From the NCBI GenBank assembly GCA_034359265.1, contig CP136897.1, forward strand, positions 25,724,001 through 25,788,000: a stretch of DNA of 64,000 nucleotides, given 5' to 3'. Below are positions 21,229-31,337 of the stretch, in pieces. The stretch is from Canna indica (Eukaryota > Streptophyta > Magnoliopsida > Zingiberales > Cannaceae). The position numbers and the translations under genes are program-made. The notes beneath the pieces were generated by a model that was not told the DNA's origin, did no database searches, and was given only the letters and a program-made list of their open reading frames with translations. The stretch's first letter is position 1. Every line of letters starts with the position of its first letter.

Positions 21229-24200
21229 TTGTCATTGATTGACAGAATCATGTCGGCTGATCGAAGTTGGATGTACCGACATTTTGATCGTGGAGCTTTA
21301 ACGAATGAGTTTCGATTAGGCGTAACGTACTTCCTAAATTTCACCTATTCGAATCAGAATTTCGTTAGCATGGGTGATCAAATCCGATGTCCGTGCCGCA
21401 TTTGTTCGAATGGACAATTTTTGGATCGGGAGACTGTCACTCTGCATCTATATAGCAAAGGATTTACACCAAGATATTTTCTATGGACTTGTCACGGGGA
21501 GTCACGCGAAGTCGGGATGTCGAGCAATCCTGTCGTTCAGACATATGGTGAATCTTCCTCTGCTGGTGCTTCTTCATCCAGTCAATGTAATCCCTATAGA
21601 ACTATGATACTTGATAGTCTTGGGGGTCAATTCCACCTGAATGATAATGTTGATCAGCCAGTTCTTCAGACATCAGTCCCACCAGATACTACAGCGGTTG
21701 ATATCACAGAAGTAGGGGCTGCGGTAGAGATTGAATTACCGAATAAAGAAGCTGCAGAATTTTACGAGATGTTGAAAGCTGCCGATGAACCTTTGTATGA
21801 GAATTGTCCTAAATACACTAGGTTTTCAGCAATGACACAGCTCTTAAACATCAAGGCCGATTGTAATATCAGCGGAGTTGCGTATGATCGGATTGCTGGA
21901 TTGATTAATGGAATGCTGCCTACTGATAACAAGTTTGAGCCTACTTTTTATAAGACTAAAAAGCTAATGAGAAAATTGGGGCTTGGGTACGAAAAAATAC
22001 ACGCGTGCCAAAATAATTGCATTTTATATTATAAAGAAAATGTGCAGTTGGATAAATGCCCTGTATGTCAACACCCTCGTTACAAGGAGAAGAAATCGGT
22101 CCGACAGAAAAATATCCCGTTTAAGGTGCTTCGGTATTTTCCACTAACATCGAGGCTTCAAAGATTATTCATGTCGGAAAAGACAGCCCCCTACATGAGT
22201 TGACATGCAAGAAGTCGTGATGATACAGTAATGACTCATCCATCTGACAGTGAAGCATGGAAACATTTGGATACATGTTATCCTTCATTTGCTATGGATA
22301 CTAGAAATATCAGATTGGGATTGTGCACAGATGGTTTTAATCCGTTTGGACATTCTGCAACTCCTTATTCAGTTTGGCCAGTGCTGCTGTCAGTTTATAA
22401 TTTGCCACCGTCAATGTGCATGAAAGATGAATTTATTTATCTTTCGATGATTATTCCGGGTCCTAAGGGTCCGCGAAAAGAAATTGACATATTTCTCAGA
22501 CCCTTGATAGATGAATTGAAAACATTGTGGACTGAGGGAGCTGTCACTTATGATTGTCATCGGAAGCAAAACTTCAATTTAAAGGCCGCGGTCTTGTGGA
22601 CAATCAATGATTTCCCCGCGTACGGCATGTTGTCGGGTTGGAGCACTCACGGCCGACTCTCTTGCCCGTATTGTATGGAACACTCTAAATCAATCAGTCT
22701 TCAGAACAGACGAAAAATCTCATTCTTTGATTGTCATCGTCGATTCCTACCGGTTCATCACCAGTATCGAAGGAATCGTAATAAATTTACTAAGGGCAGA
22801 GTCGAAAGAGATGGGCCACCACCGATGTTGTCTGGTGAACAAATGTTAGCACGTGTTTCAGCACTTCCAGATATAGTATTTGGTCGCAATGAAAGAGTGT
22901 CAGGTTTTGGCCAAATACACAACTGGGTGAAAAAAAGTATCTTTTGGGAATTGCCCTATTGGAGTTCATTATTGATTCGACATAATTTAGATGTCATGCA
23001 CATTGAAAAAAATGTGTTTGATAATATTTTCAACACTGTGATGGATATTTCTGGAAAAACTAAAGATAATGTCAAAGCCCGACATGATCTGAAAATACTT
23101 TGTAAAAGACCAGAGTTGGAGTTACAAGAGGTCAACGGACGATATCTGAAACCGAAGGCCCTATATGTGTTAAATAAACAACAGATCAAAGATGTTTGTC
23201 AATGGGTAAAAGAACTCAGATTACCCGATGGATATGCTTCAAACTTATCTCGATGTGTGAACGTCGATGATTGCAAAATATCAGGGATGAAGAGCCATGA
23301 TTGTCATGTATTCATGCAGAGATTACTTCCGATCGCATTTCGAGATCTTCTACCTGATAATATTTGGGGTCCGTTGACTGAATTAAGTATGTTTTTTAGA
23401 AGCATCTGTGCAAATGTCCTTCGAGTCGAAGATATGTCAACACTTGAAAATAATATTGTTGAAATCATATGCAAGCTGGAGCAGTTTTTCCCTCCTGCAT
23501 TTTTTGACTCGATGGAGCATCTACTGATACACTTGGCATACGAGGCACGAGTTGGTGGCCCCGTTCAATATCGTTGGATGTACTTATTTGAAAGATACAT
23601 GAATCGTCTGAAGAAAAAAGTAAAGAACACCGCAGCTGTTGAAGGATCAATATCTGAATCGTATATCATCCAAGAAATTTCAACATTCTGCTCATTTTAC
23701 TTTGAATCGACAGTACAGACAAGATTTGATCGTCTTCCACGTAACGACGACGGGGGTGTTCGACATTCAGATGGACGTTTAAATATATTTTGTCACTCTG
23801 GTCGTGCTTTTGGTTCTCGTCCATCTCGACACTTAAGCGATGAAGAGTATCATTTGGCACACTTGTATGTATTACTCAATTGCCCAGAGATTGAACAATT
23901 CATTGAAATATTTGACATTGAGATGGTGCAAAAATACTCTATTCACAACGATCAAGAATTGGAGACATTACGGAATCGTGATTTCCCTTCTTGGATTCAG
24001 ACTTACAGCAAAGATCACAGAGCTGAAATAGATGAAAAAATATTTGAGTTTGTTAGTGGACCGTCGCGACTTGTGTCGTGCTATAGCGGATATTTTGTTA
24101 ACGGGTATAAATTTCACACGGTTGAATATTCATCTACAAAAAAGATGATGAATGCTGGGGTCTGCGTGAAAGGGACAACCTATGTTGAATGTGATATGGA

Positions 24201-24720
24201 TTTCTATGGACTAGTGGAAGAAGTGATAGAGTTGCACTACTTCGGCTTGAAATCAGTGTTCCTATTTAGATGTCATTGGTTCGATACAACAGAAAGGGGC
24301 ATGAAAGTTCATCAAAAATACAAACTTGTTGAGGTTAATTACAAATCGAAATTGGCAGCAAATGAGCCATTTATATTGGCATCACAAGCCGAACAAGTAT
24401 ATTACGCGAAGTATCCGGCTCGAAATAAAGATAGAGCAGATTGGCGTGTAGTCTGTAAGACAAAAGGTAGAGGAAAAATTGATCCGATAGTAGGAGAAAA
24501 TGATCCTCCTAGTTTCTATCAAGAAGATGATCTTCCTGCTGTGGATCGTATTATTCCAATACTCGAGGATGCAGACACAACGTCAATTCAATTAGAAGTT
24601 GAATATGCTGATGATGACGATCATGAAATTGAGGAAGCTGGAGATGAAGAAGATGACGAAGAGGAAGAAGAGGAAGAAGAAGAAGAATTCGAAGACTATT
24701 ATTCAGATGATGAGGAATAA
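21229..24720 (+). pseudogene. CACTA TNP2-type transposase, one in-frame TGA
   Basis: One continuous frame of 1164 codons is broken only by TGA at 22201-22203 (codon 325), where the family usually has Trp (TGA for TGG). The N-terminal Transpos_assoc domain has SWMYRHFDRGALTNEF and the zinc-binding CPCRICSNG. The TNP2 domain carries CPVCQHPRY, RLGLCTDGFNPFG, DFPAYGMLSGWSTHG and LDVMHIEKNVFDNI. DUF4218-like (HLAYEARVGGPVQYRWMY) and DUF4216-like regions follow, then a Glu/Asp-rich tail. It would cut and paste CACTA ends in the nucleus. The only ATG with full conservation downstream is 21229. The stop could be a nonsense mutation or, less likely, part of an unrecognised intron. Confidence 0.95.
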
Positions 24721-24797
24721 TTGTAAAGTATATATATTTTATTAAATATATCTCTACTATTTATACAATAATCTGATTATATGTCTGTTCGACAGAT

Positions 24798-26360
24798 ATG
24801 TCTGGTCGTGGTTATCGACGCAGGAGAGCTTCGGAGTCTCCGATCGGTGAGACTCTAGCACTTACTCATGCTGCTGATCCTCCTATTGCTGATCCTCATG
24901 AGGATGATACTGCCGAGGCTAGTACATCCAAACGCAGGCGGCCACGCGGGCCGAACAGGTGGCAGCCTCCACCAGCCACAGAGTCACGTAGATTGATCAG
25001 CGTGATTGGGGAGCGGTAATATATCATGAATTATGAATCATTACAAATTCATTATATCATAATATAATATTAAAATTTATTTTTGTTGTGCAGGTTCGAG
25101 CAAGAAGAAGTGCCGAGGAGCATTTCTTCTACTATTCGACGATACATGCACGGGGCATGGCCTACGTGGTCTCACGTGCCTAGCGAGCACGTCGACATGT
25201 TATGGCGCGAGTTTGAGGCACGTATTATTATTATTTTTACATGCATGATGATATATTAAGAATTGGTACTGATATTATTATTTTGTAGGCTCGCTATACA
25301 TGGGCCGAGGACCAGAGGTCCTTCATTTACGCTGCCTGGGAGTCTATTTCCCGGGCAAGGTACAACGGGCAGCTGGGGCAGGCTCGGTCCCGAGCGATGG
25401 CCCGAGCTGGGACCACTAACATCGCGGAGACTCGGGGATACGGCCCCAGTTGGATTACTCCGTATATATGGGACCAGCTCGTGGGGATATGGTCGACGGA
25501 TCGATGGCAGGAGGTTTCTCAGAATGCGGCTAGAAATCGCATGTCGGGGGGAGCAGCGCGTCACACCGGCGGCTCTGTTGCATTTGCAGTGCACGCAAAC
25601 CGTATGGTAAGTATATCGTTTAATTATATATTTTATTTGTTATTATATGTACTAATTAATGTATTTGTTTTGTAAATGTAGACGACGGTGTCGGATGACG
25701 GGACTGTCCAGCGACCCTCCCCGATGGCGGTGTTTGAGCGGACTCACCGTCGAGCACATGGGACGGGGGAGTACATCGACAACCGCGCTGCATACATTGT
25801 GGTAATTATATATTTGTTTAAATTATTCATTATATATTTATAATTTAAGTTTTATGATAAATATTAAACAAAAAATCAAACTCGAGTAGGAGACGTACAG
25901 CCGGAGGGTGGTGCAGCGCGGGGGTACCCCCGAGGACTTTGACGCAGCATCGTGGGTCGAGGCCGCAGGTGGCTGGGACCATGGCCGCGTATATGGCTTC
26001 GCAGATAGTGGTCATGCGCGAGCCGTACTAGGGCCACTTGGGGCACCGACCCCTCCGGTCGCTGGTGAGCGGCCGTCCACCTCTAGATCCAGTTATGATC
26101 ATAGTAATAGGATAAGGACACTAGAGGAGACGGTCGCGCGTCAGACTGAGATGATGGAGCGTCAGAGTTAGACGATGGCGCGTCAGAGTCAGACGATGGC
26201 GAATATAGAAGCTATGCTACGCAACTTGTCGGGTCATCCCGAAGCAGGCATCTCTTCGGCATCATCTAATCCATCATCCTCGAGTCAGTCCACGCCGGTG
26301 TACACTCAAGCACTCCAGACCCCGCCATATGATCCAGGCCATCCTCCATCGTCATCGTGA
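24798..26360 (+). pseudogene. CACTA TNPA-like protein (Transposase_24 family), five exons
   Basis: The proposed exons are 24798-25015, 25094-25217, 25289-25606, 25682-25801 and 25890-26360, together 1251 bp in frame. The N-terminus is basic and low-complexity. The middle has YMHGAWPTW, DQRSFIYAAWESISRARY and GPSWITPYIWDQLVGIWSTD, the pattern of plant Ptta/En-Spm second proteins. The fourth and fifth exons have MAVFERTHRRAHGTGEYIDN and GGTPEDFDAASWVEA, then a repeated RQSQTM coiled stretch. An in-frame TAG at 26169-26171 replaces a Gln codon in that repeat, removing about 63 C-terminal residues. The second intron appears to use GC-AG. It starts 77 bp after TNP2 on the same strand. Its role in binding the subterminal motifs is inferred. 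Confidence 0.85.
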
Positions 26361-26689
26361 GATTTTGTTTATATTGACTTTGTTACTCAGATATTGAACT
26401 TGTTTAATTTATATTGACTATGTTATTGAGATGTTGATACTTCAATTTTACATTTGAATTGTGTTTATACTATCGTGGATAATTATGAATATAAATATAA
26501 TTGTTTTGATGTATATCTTGGTGTGTTTGTGATGTGTGAATGAATGTGTATGAGATGTTTGTGATGTGTGAATGAATGTGTGTATGAGGGTATGGGTGTG
26601 TGAGTTATGTATCAGATAAATGTATCAATGTATCAATGGAAATTTGAAATTTTCAAATTTTCTGGTTGCAGGCATAGGTCATCAGCAAC

Positions 26690-27055
26690 GGCTTTCCCAC
26701 GGGCGTCCGTGGGAAAGCCGTTGCTAAAAGTGTATCGAAAGCCGTTGCTGATGACCTACGGCAACGGCTTAGCGACGGAGTTTTACTAACGGTGTTGCTA
26801 CGGACTCAGCGGCCGTTGCTATTAATGGTATCAGCAACGGCTCCGAGTCTGTGGCAAAACCGTTGCTGATAATATTTTTAGCGACGGCCCAGCGGCCGTT
26901 GCTGATAATGTTTTGAGCGACGGCCCGAGCGGCCGTTGCTGATCCGTTGCTAAGTCATCAACAACGCGACTTTCTGTCATGGCGCTATTGCAACGGCTCA
27001 GCCGTTGCTGATGCTCTTCAGCAACGGCTCAGCAACGGCACCAGCCGTTGCTGAT
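26690..27055. promoter_or_regulatory. Right subterminal repeat cluster of the CACTA
   Basis: Repeated CAGCAACGGC / GCCGTTGCTG motifs in both orientations mirror those at 19763-20045, spaced by short variable segments. The terminus CTAGTAGTG follows at 27066-27074. Confidence 0.85.
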
Positions 27056-27257
27056 GACCATTTTTCTAGTAGTGTTTTATAAAAGGAAAGTTAATTTTCC
27101 AAATAGACTTCATGATTCATTAGCCGAGTCATACCTTTTCACTCGAGGCGGTCCTAAGGCTCGACTCGACTACCCCCGGGTCCGACGCGCTGCACCAAAA
27201 TAGATTTTTATAATAGGAATTTTTTTTATTTTTTTTATTTTTTATTTGGGTCTTACA

Positions 27258-28050
27258 AGGAGACTTCCTATGAGTAAGAGTTTCTATAGTTATATTGCAC
27301 ACATAATCATGCAATTTTGCTGGTTTTCTAATCTCTCGTTGGCTTCTTCTAATTTGACCATTATAATCATTCATGGTAGCATCTTCATCTTCATTGCTCA
27401 CCTCCATCCTTTTGATATCTAAAGCCATGTTACTTTTGATGTCTTTCTGATGAAATTTCCATTTCATTCTCTGTATTCACTTGACTGTTACTTCTTAAAC
27501 TCTTCAGATTGCTTGCTTTGTTTAAATCATCCTCATAGTATGCATTGTTATCAACAGAGGGAAGACGAAACATTGTCTTCCTGGGACTCTCACGGTCAAT
27601 AGGAAACACATGTTCTATAAAACTCACATCTCTAGAAACAAAGAGATTATGTGTTTCTAGATCAAGTAGTTTGTATCCTTTTTTTCCTTGTGGATACCCA
27701 ATAAAGGCACAACCTTTTGCCCTTGGATCAAACTTAGCTCTACCCTGTTGAATGGTGTTGGCATAGCATAGACAACCAAACACCCTGAGGTGTTTTAATT
27801 CAAGTTTTTCGTTGTACAAAACTTCATAAGGACTTTTATCAGACAATATAGAACTAGGCAGCCTGTTAATCAAATAAGTGGCAGCTTGTATGCATTCACC
27901 CCAAAAAACTAGGGGCAATTTAGACTGAAACTTGAGTCCTCTTGCCACCTCCAATAAATGTCTGTGCTTTCTTTCCACCACAACATTTTACTGTGGTGTC
28001 TCAATGCATGAACAATGATGGTTTATTCCATTGTCAGCTAAGAAATCATT
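27258..28050 (-). pseudogene. Copia integrase C-terminal half and spacer
   Basis: The 27430-27981 frame has [15 protein letters not shown], the IN-core Glu region, then the Copia C-terminal motif block ([33 protein letters not shown]). An in-frame TAA near 27987 precedes VERKHRH where a Gln codon is usual. The spacer continues in another frame to 27258 with RRSQREIRKPAKLHDYVC, ending at the solo LTR. Confidence 0.9.
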
Positions 28051-28958
28051 CACTGTTGAATTAAAAACTCAGAACCATTATCAGTTCTTATTATTTTGAT
28101 ATTGTATGAGTATTGATTCTTCACCATTTTTATATACCTGATGAGTATATCTGGAACCTGATCCTTTATGGCAAACAAATAAGTCCACACAGCTCTAGAG
28201 AAATCATCAACAATTGTTAAAAAATATGAAAAACCTTCATTTGTTTTGACCTTCTGAGGTCCCCATACATCACAGTGTACTAAATCAAAAGGCCTGTTAG
28301 CCTTATTTGTACTATTATGAAATGGAAGTCTGCACTGTTTAGCTATGGGACATATGTTACAATACAATTTAGAGTCTTTATTCAGCTCAGGTATGACATT
28401 GCCGAGTAATTTCATTCTACTTTTAGACATATGCCCTAGTCTTAAGTGCCATAATGCTTGAGAGTCAACAATGACTGATAGAGCTTTTGAAATAGGTTCC
28501 TGATAGCTCTCAACAACTGTTGCATCCTTCAAATGGTAGAGTCCATTTACTTGTTCACCACTCCCCAGAGTTTCCTTCGTAGCTAGGTCCTGAATCATGA
28601 AAACATCATGATTGAATATGATGGAACAATTCAAATCTTTTGTCAATCTACTAACTGATAATAAGTTGAAATTTAAATTTGATATTGATAAGGCATTTTT
28701 AAGCTTTATGTGTTTGTCAATTTGAGCAGTCCCAACATGTGATACGGTGACTGTTTGACCATTTGGCAATGACACGCTATCATTGCTTATTGGCTTAGTA
28801 ACATTGTCCAAGTGTACCTGACTTGATACTATGTGGTCAGTTGCCCCACTGTCTAGTACCCACAGTCTAGCTCCATTCTTATGTATTGAAGAATGAGACT
28901 TACCAGCCATATTCACTTGAGGTTTAGAGCTTCCCTTATTGCTGATGAGATTCATCAA
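28050..28958 (-). pseudogene. Copia protease, GAG-pre-integrase and integrase core
   Basis: A 302-codon frame begins just before the aspartic protease motif LWVLDSGATDHIV. It continues through the protease flap region, the HHCC-type GAG-pre-integrase (LWHLRLGHMSKSRMKLL, YCNICPIAKQCRLPF) and the integrase core (HCDVWGP first Asp, RTDNGSEF second Asp). It ends with a frame change after NGSEFLIQQ. The protease triad D-S-G is intact, so decay is mainly by frameshift. Confidence 0.93.
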
Positions 28959-29078
28959 AGTGTTGAATTGCTTATCAGTAAAGCCCCCATGATCATCTTC
29001 ATCTCCTTTCTTACTGTTCTCAGCTTCTAAAGTAGCATTATTAGCAAGCCTGCTTACTGATGCTTGATCAAAAGATTT

Positions 29079-29999
29079 CTATTTCCCTTTATAATTTTTA
29101 TTATTCGAGGGATACCCATGGAGCTTGTAGCATACTTCAATAGTGTGTCCCGGCTTCTTGCAATAATTGTAGAATTTCTTGTTAAAAACCTGATATTTTC
29201 CCTTCCAATTTCTGTCATTTTCATTATTTGTTTGTTTCACACTGCTCAAAGCAACGCTATCAGTACTGAGATTGTGTTGGGTTCCTATCTTTATCTGTGA
29301 TTCTTCTTGGGCGATCATTGAGTACACTTGATTAATCTCTGACAAGGGTTTCATTAGAATAATTTGTCCCCTGACATTTACATATGCTTCATTTAGTCCC
29401 ATGAGAAACAGTCGGAGTCTCATCTTTTCATTTGTTTTGCAATTGCATTCAATTTCGCAATCCACAGCATCAAGTTCATCCCAGTATGACTTTATTTTGG
29501 TGAAATATGCTAAAACTGGCAAATTTCCCTGCTGAGTGGTATTAATCAGCACTTGTAACTCAAAAATTCTGGGCTCGTTACTGATCCCAAATCTAACTTC
29601 AAGATCTTGCCACATCTTTGCTGTAGTTTTTGCATATATTACACTGGTAGTGAGTTCTGGTGCGATCGATTGTAAAATCCAAGATCGCACCACGTCGTTT
29701 ACTTTTCTCCACAATCCAAATCTCGGTGAACTTGTATCTGGAGCAGTAATTGTTCCATCTATGAACCCTAATTTGCTTTTTGCATATAGGGAAATCAACA
29801 TTGACTCCCTCCAAGGCAAATAATTCTCGTATCCAATTAACTTTGTGGAGACGAGAAGCATAACTGGAGTGTCATTTCTGTGTAGAACATACGGATCATC
29901 CTCATAGTCAGGGACTTTTGTGGAGGATCCACTTTCTATTGAGTTTCGAGAATCTGTCGCTGCAGATATTGCCGATTGAGATCTCCTATTCCTCGCCAT
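29079..29999 (-). pseudogene. Copia gag (Retrotran_gag_3/UBN2 type)
   Basis: A 306-codon frame starts 53 bp from the primer-binding site at the minus-strand ATG at 29999. It has the gag pattern NYLPWRESMLISLYAKSKLG and FIDGTI, then W..V..WI, and a C-terminal knuckle YNYCKKPGHTIEVCYKLHGY in which the first Cys is Tyr. Gag would form the particle and bind RNA. It is open throughout, but the knuckle is probably defective. A change of frame separates it from the protease. Confidence 0.9.
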
Positions 30000-30051
30000 G
30001 CTATTGTCTCTTCGAAAGAAAGAAGAAGATGCGCGGAATCAATTCATGCCT

Positions 30052-30063
30052 GCTCTAATACCA
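30052..30063 (-). other. Copia primer-binding site (tRNA-Met type)
   Basis: The minus strand reads TGGTATTAGAGC directly after the 5' LTR end, the canonical Copia priming site with one variation from TGGTATCAGAGC. Confidence 0.9.
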
Positions 30064-30453
30064 TGATACAAATCTACTAGAGATAGGATTTAGGGATTCA
30101 AAGGAGTAGCAATCTCTATTCAGCAGATCCAATAACTGATTGTCCGTATACAATCACCACATCAAGAAGTCAGAATGCGGGAAGAAGAGAGAACAGGTTC
30201 ATACTCTGAACCCTAAAAGTTATCAGTTATATATGAGCTAACTAAGTAGTTGAGAAGTGAAGGTAATATTATATTTGAGCCCTTCACTTACTCTTTTATT
30301 TAATCTACTAATCAAGGATACTATAGTCATTTTACTTCTTATTTATTTGAAGCTTTAGCGCACGCCTTGCCAAGTTCTCCTTTCTGCTTTATACTTCATC
30401 GGGTTGAGGTTCCTTTGCTGCTGCTCTGCATTGCTCTACACCTTACTCCAACA
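30064..30453 (-). repeat. Copia 5' LTR
   Basis: It starts TGATACAAATC and ends CTCCAACA on the plus strand, has the same 390-bp length as 10340-10729, and is followed by the CCAAG duplication. Confidence 0.93.
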
Positions 30454-31337
30454 CCAAGGCGCAGTTCCGTCTCCTCCAACCCCAAACCGCTCGCCATTGT
30501 TTGTCTTGCTTACTTGGATCTCTCATGATCCATTCTTCTTCTTCTTCTTCTTGTTTCTCCCCCCTCTTCTTCTTGAAGATAACAAGCTTACCAAAAGTCT
30601 TGGATTAATTGGAGGAGAACTTCATATTCTTGTTTGCGTGTATATTTACACAGAGTTGGCTTCACCGCTGGACGAGAGCTTTCGGGATGAGGGCTTCGGG
30701 AACGAGGGCTAACTTGGAACCAGAGAACTCGGATGATGAAGGCTTCAAGGACGAGTGCTTTCGGGATGAGGGCTTCGAGGACGACTGACGAGGGCTTTCA
30801 GGGACGATGGAGGAGGAGTAGAAATATATTTAATTTTAAATATATTTTAATCAATTTTAAATATATAGTTGATTAAAATATACCTAATAAACTATTATTA
30901 TTATTTCAGATTTTTAATAATTTTATTATTAAAATTATTTTTTATTTAATAATAATTTTATTAAGTAAATAATTTTGAGGGATGAGGGTGAGAATTTTTT
31001 TTTATTTTTTTACTTAATAATATTTTAGATTTTTAAAATATATTTAATTAAGTATTTAATTGTCTAAATTTATTTTTATTTTTAAATTAATTTTTATTTA
31101 TTTTCATATTTAGAAGTGAGAGGTAGAAAATAGTGGGGGTTATTTTCTACCATCACAAAATGTAGGATTTAATGAGGGTACCCATGTTGTCCTCACAATA
31201 TATACTTTTTAGTAAGGGTCATATTAGACCGTCCCTAAATGCAGGATTTCGTGATGGTCACATGTCCTCACAAAATATACTTTTTAGTGAGGGTCATATT
31301 CGACCCTCACAAAAATGCAGGATTTCGTAAGGGTCAC
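30454..31337. other. Flanking sequence with short tandem repeats, no clear gene
   Basis: 30454-30720 contains a TTC run and a possible open frame without family resemblance. GCTTTCGGGATGAGGGCTTC occurs near 30678 and 30747. 30830-31100 is AT-rich. From 31190 a 75-bp unit (CCTCACAAAATATACTTTTT, then AGTGAGGGTC) repeats almost twice and runs to the gypsy LTR at 31338, so the repeat was probably cut by that insertion. Its TIR-like AGTGAGGGTC/GACCCTCAC motifs suggest the end of another DNA transposon. Confidence 0.5.

Larger units (their letters stand above)
19743..27074 (+). mobile_element. Near-complete CACTA (En/Spm) transposon with TNP2 and TNPA-like genes
   Basis: The termini are CACTACTACAAACTTGGTC at the left and, on the opposite strand at the right, CACTACTAGAAAAATGGTC. 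The flanking triplet is TTT on both sides (19740-19742 and 27075-27077). Subterminal regions 19763-20045 and 26690-27055 are packed with CAGCAACGGC / GCCGTTGCTG in both orientations, the expected binding sites for the TNPA-like protein. The interior has a 26-bp tandem array, a long hairpin, a TNP2 transposase gene and a five-exon second gene, all plus strand. It sits inside the second solo LTR and is therefore the younger insertion. One stop codon in each gene is the only obvious disabling change. Confidence 0.96.
17368..27257 (-). mobile_element. Second solo LTR of the 2586-5153 family, split by a CACTA
   Basis: It begins TGTCACACCCCGACTGAGGG on the plus strand and ends GGGTCTTACA at 27257. 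It is collinear with the LTR at 2586-5153, including the CCGGCCAAGGC start, the TGAGTCC inverted repeat and the final ACTCGAGGCGGTCC block. Excluding the CACTA (19743-27074) it is about 2.55 kb. The flanks GAGAG (17363-17367) and AGGAG (27258-27262) match at 3 of 5 positions, an eroded TSD. Copia pol sequence resumes on both sides. There are no internal retroelement genes. Confidence 0.82.
10340..30453 (-). mobile_element. Copia retrotransposon with two nested insertion complexes
   Basis: LTRs of equal length (390 bp, 10340-10729 and 30064-30453) flank it, and a perfect 5-bp TSD CCAAG lies at 10335-10339 and 30454-30458. A TGGTATTAGAGC primer-binding site abuts the 5' LTR (minus sense) at 30052-30063, and a purine tract abuts the 3' LTR at 10730-10745. 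Gene order on the minus strand is gag, protease, integrase, reverse transcriptase, RNase H, the Copia order. The body is interrupted by a CACTA at 12227-17212 and a solo LTR at 17368-27257, leaving about 5.2 kb of Copia sequence. By eye the two LTRs differ at roughly 30 positions, so the insertion is old. Confidence 0.95.

Noticed and set aside
25256..25594. 112-codon minus ORF opposite the TNPA-like third exon
   Set aside because: Shadow of a GC-rich coding exon on the plus strand that has splice borders and family motifs.
30404..30712. 102-codon plus ORF
   Set aside because: It begins in the Copia LTR and crosses its TSD and a TTC run; no homology recognised, so not called as a gene.
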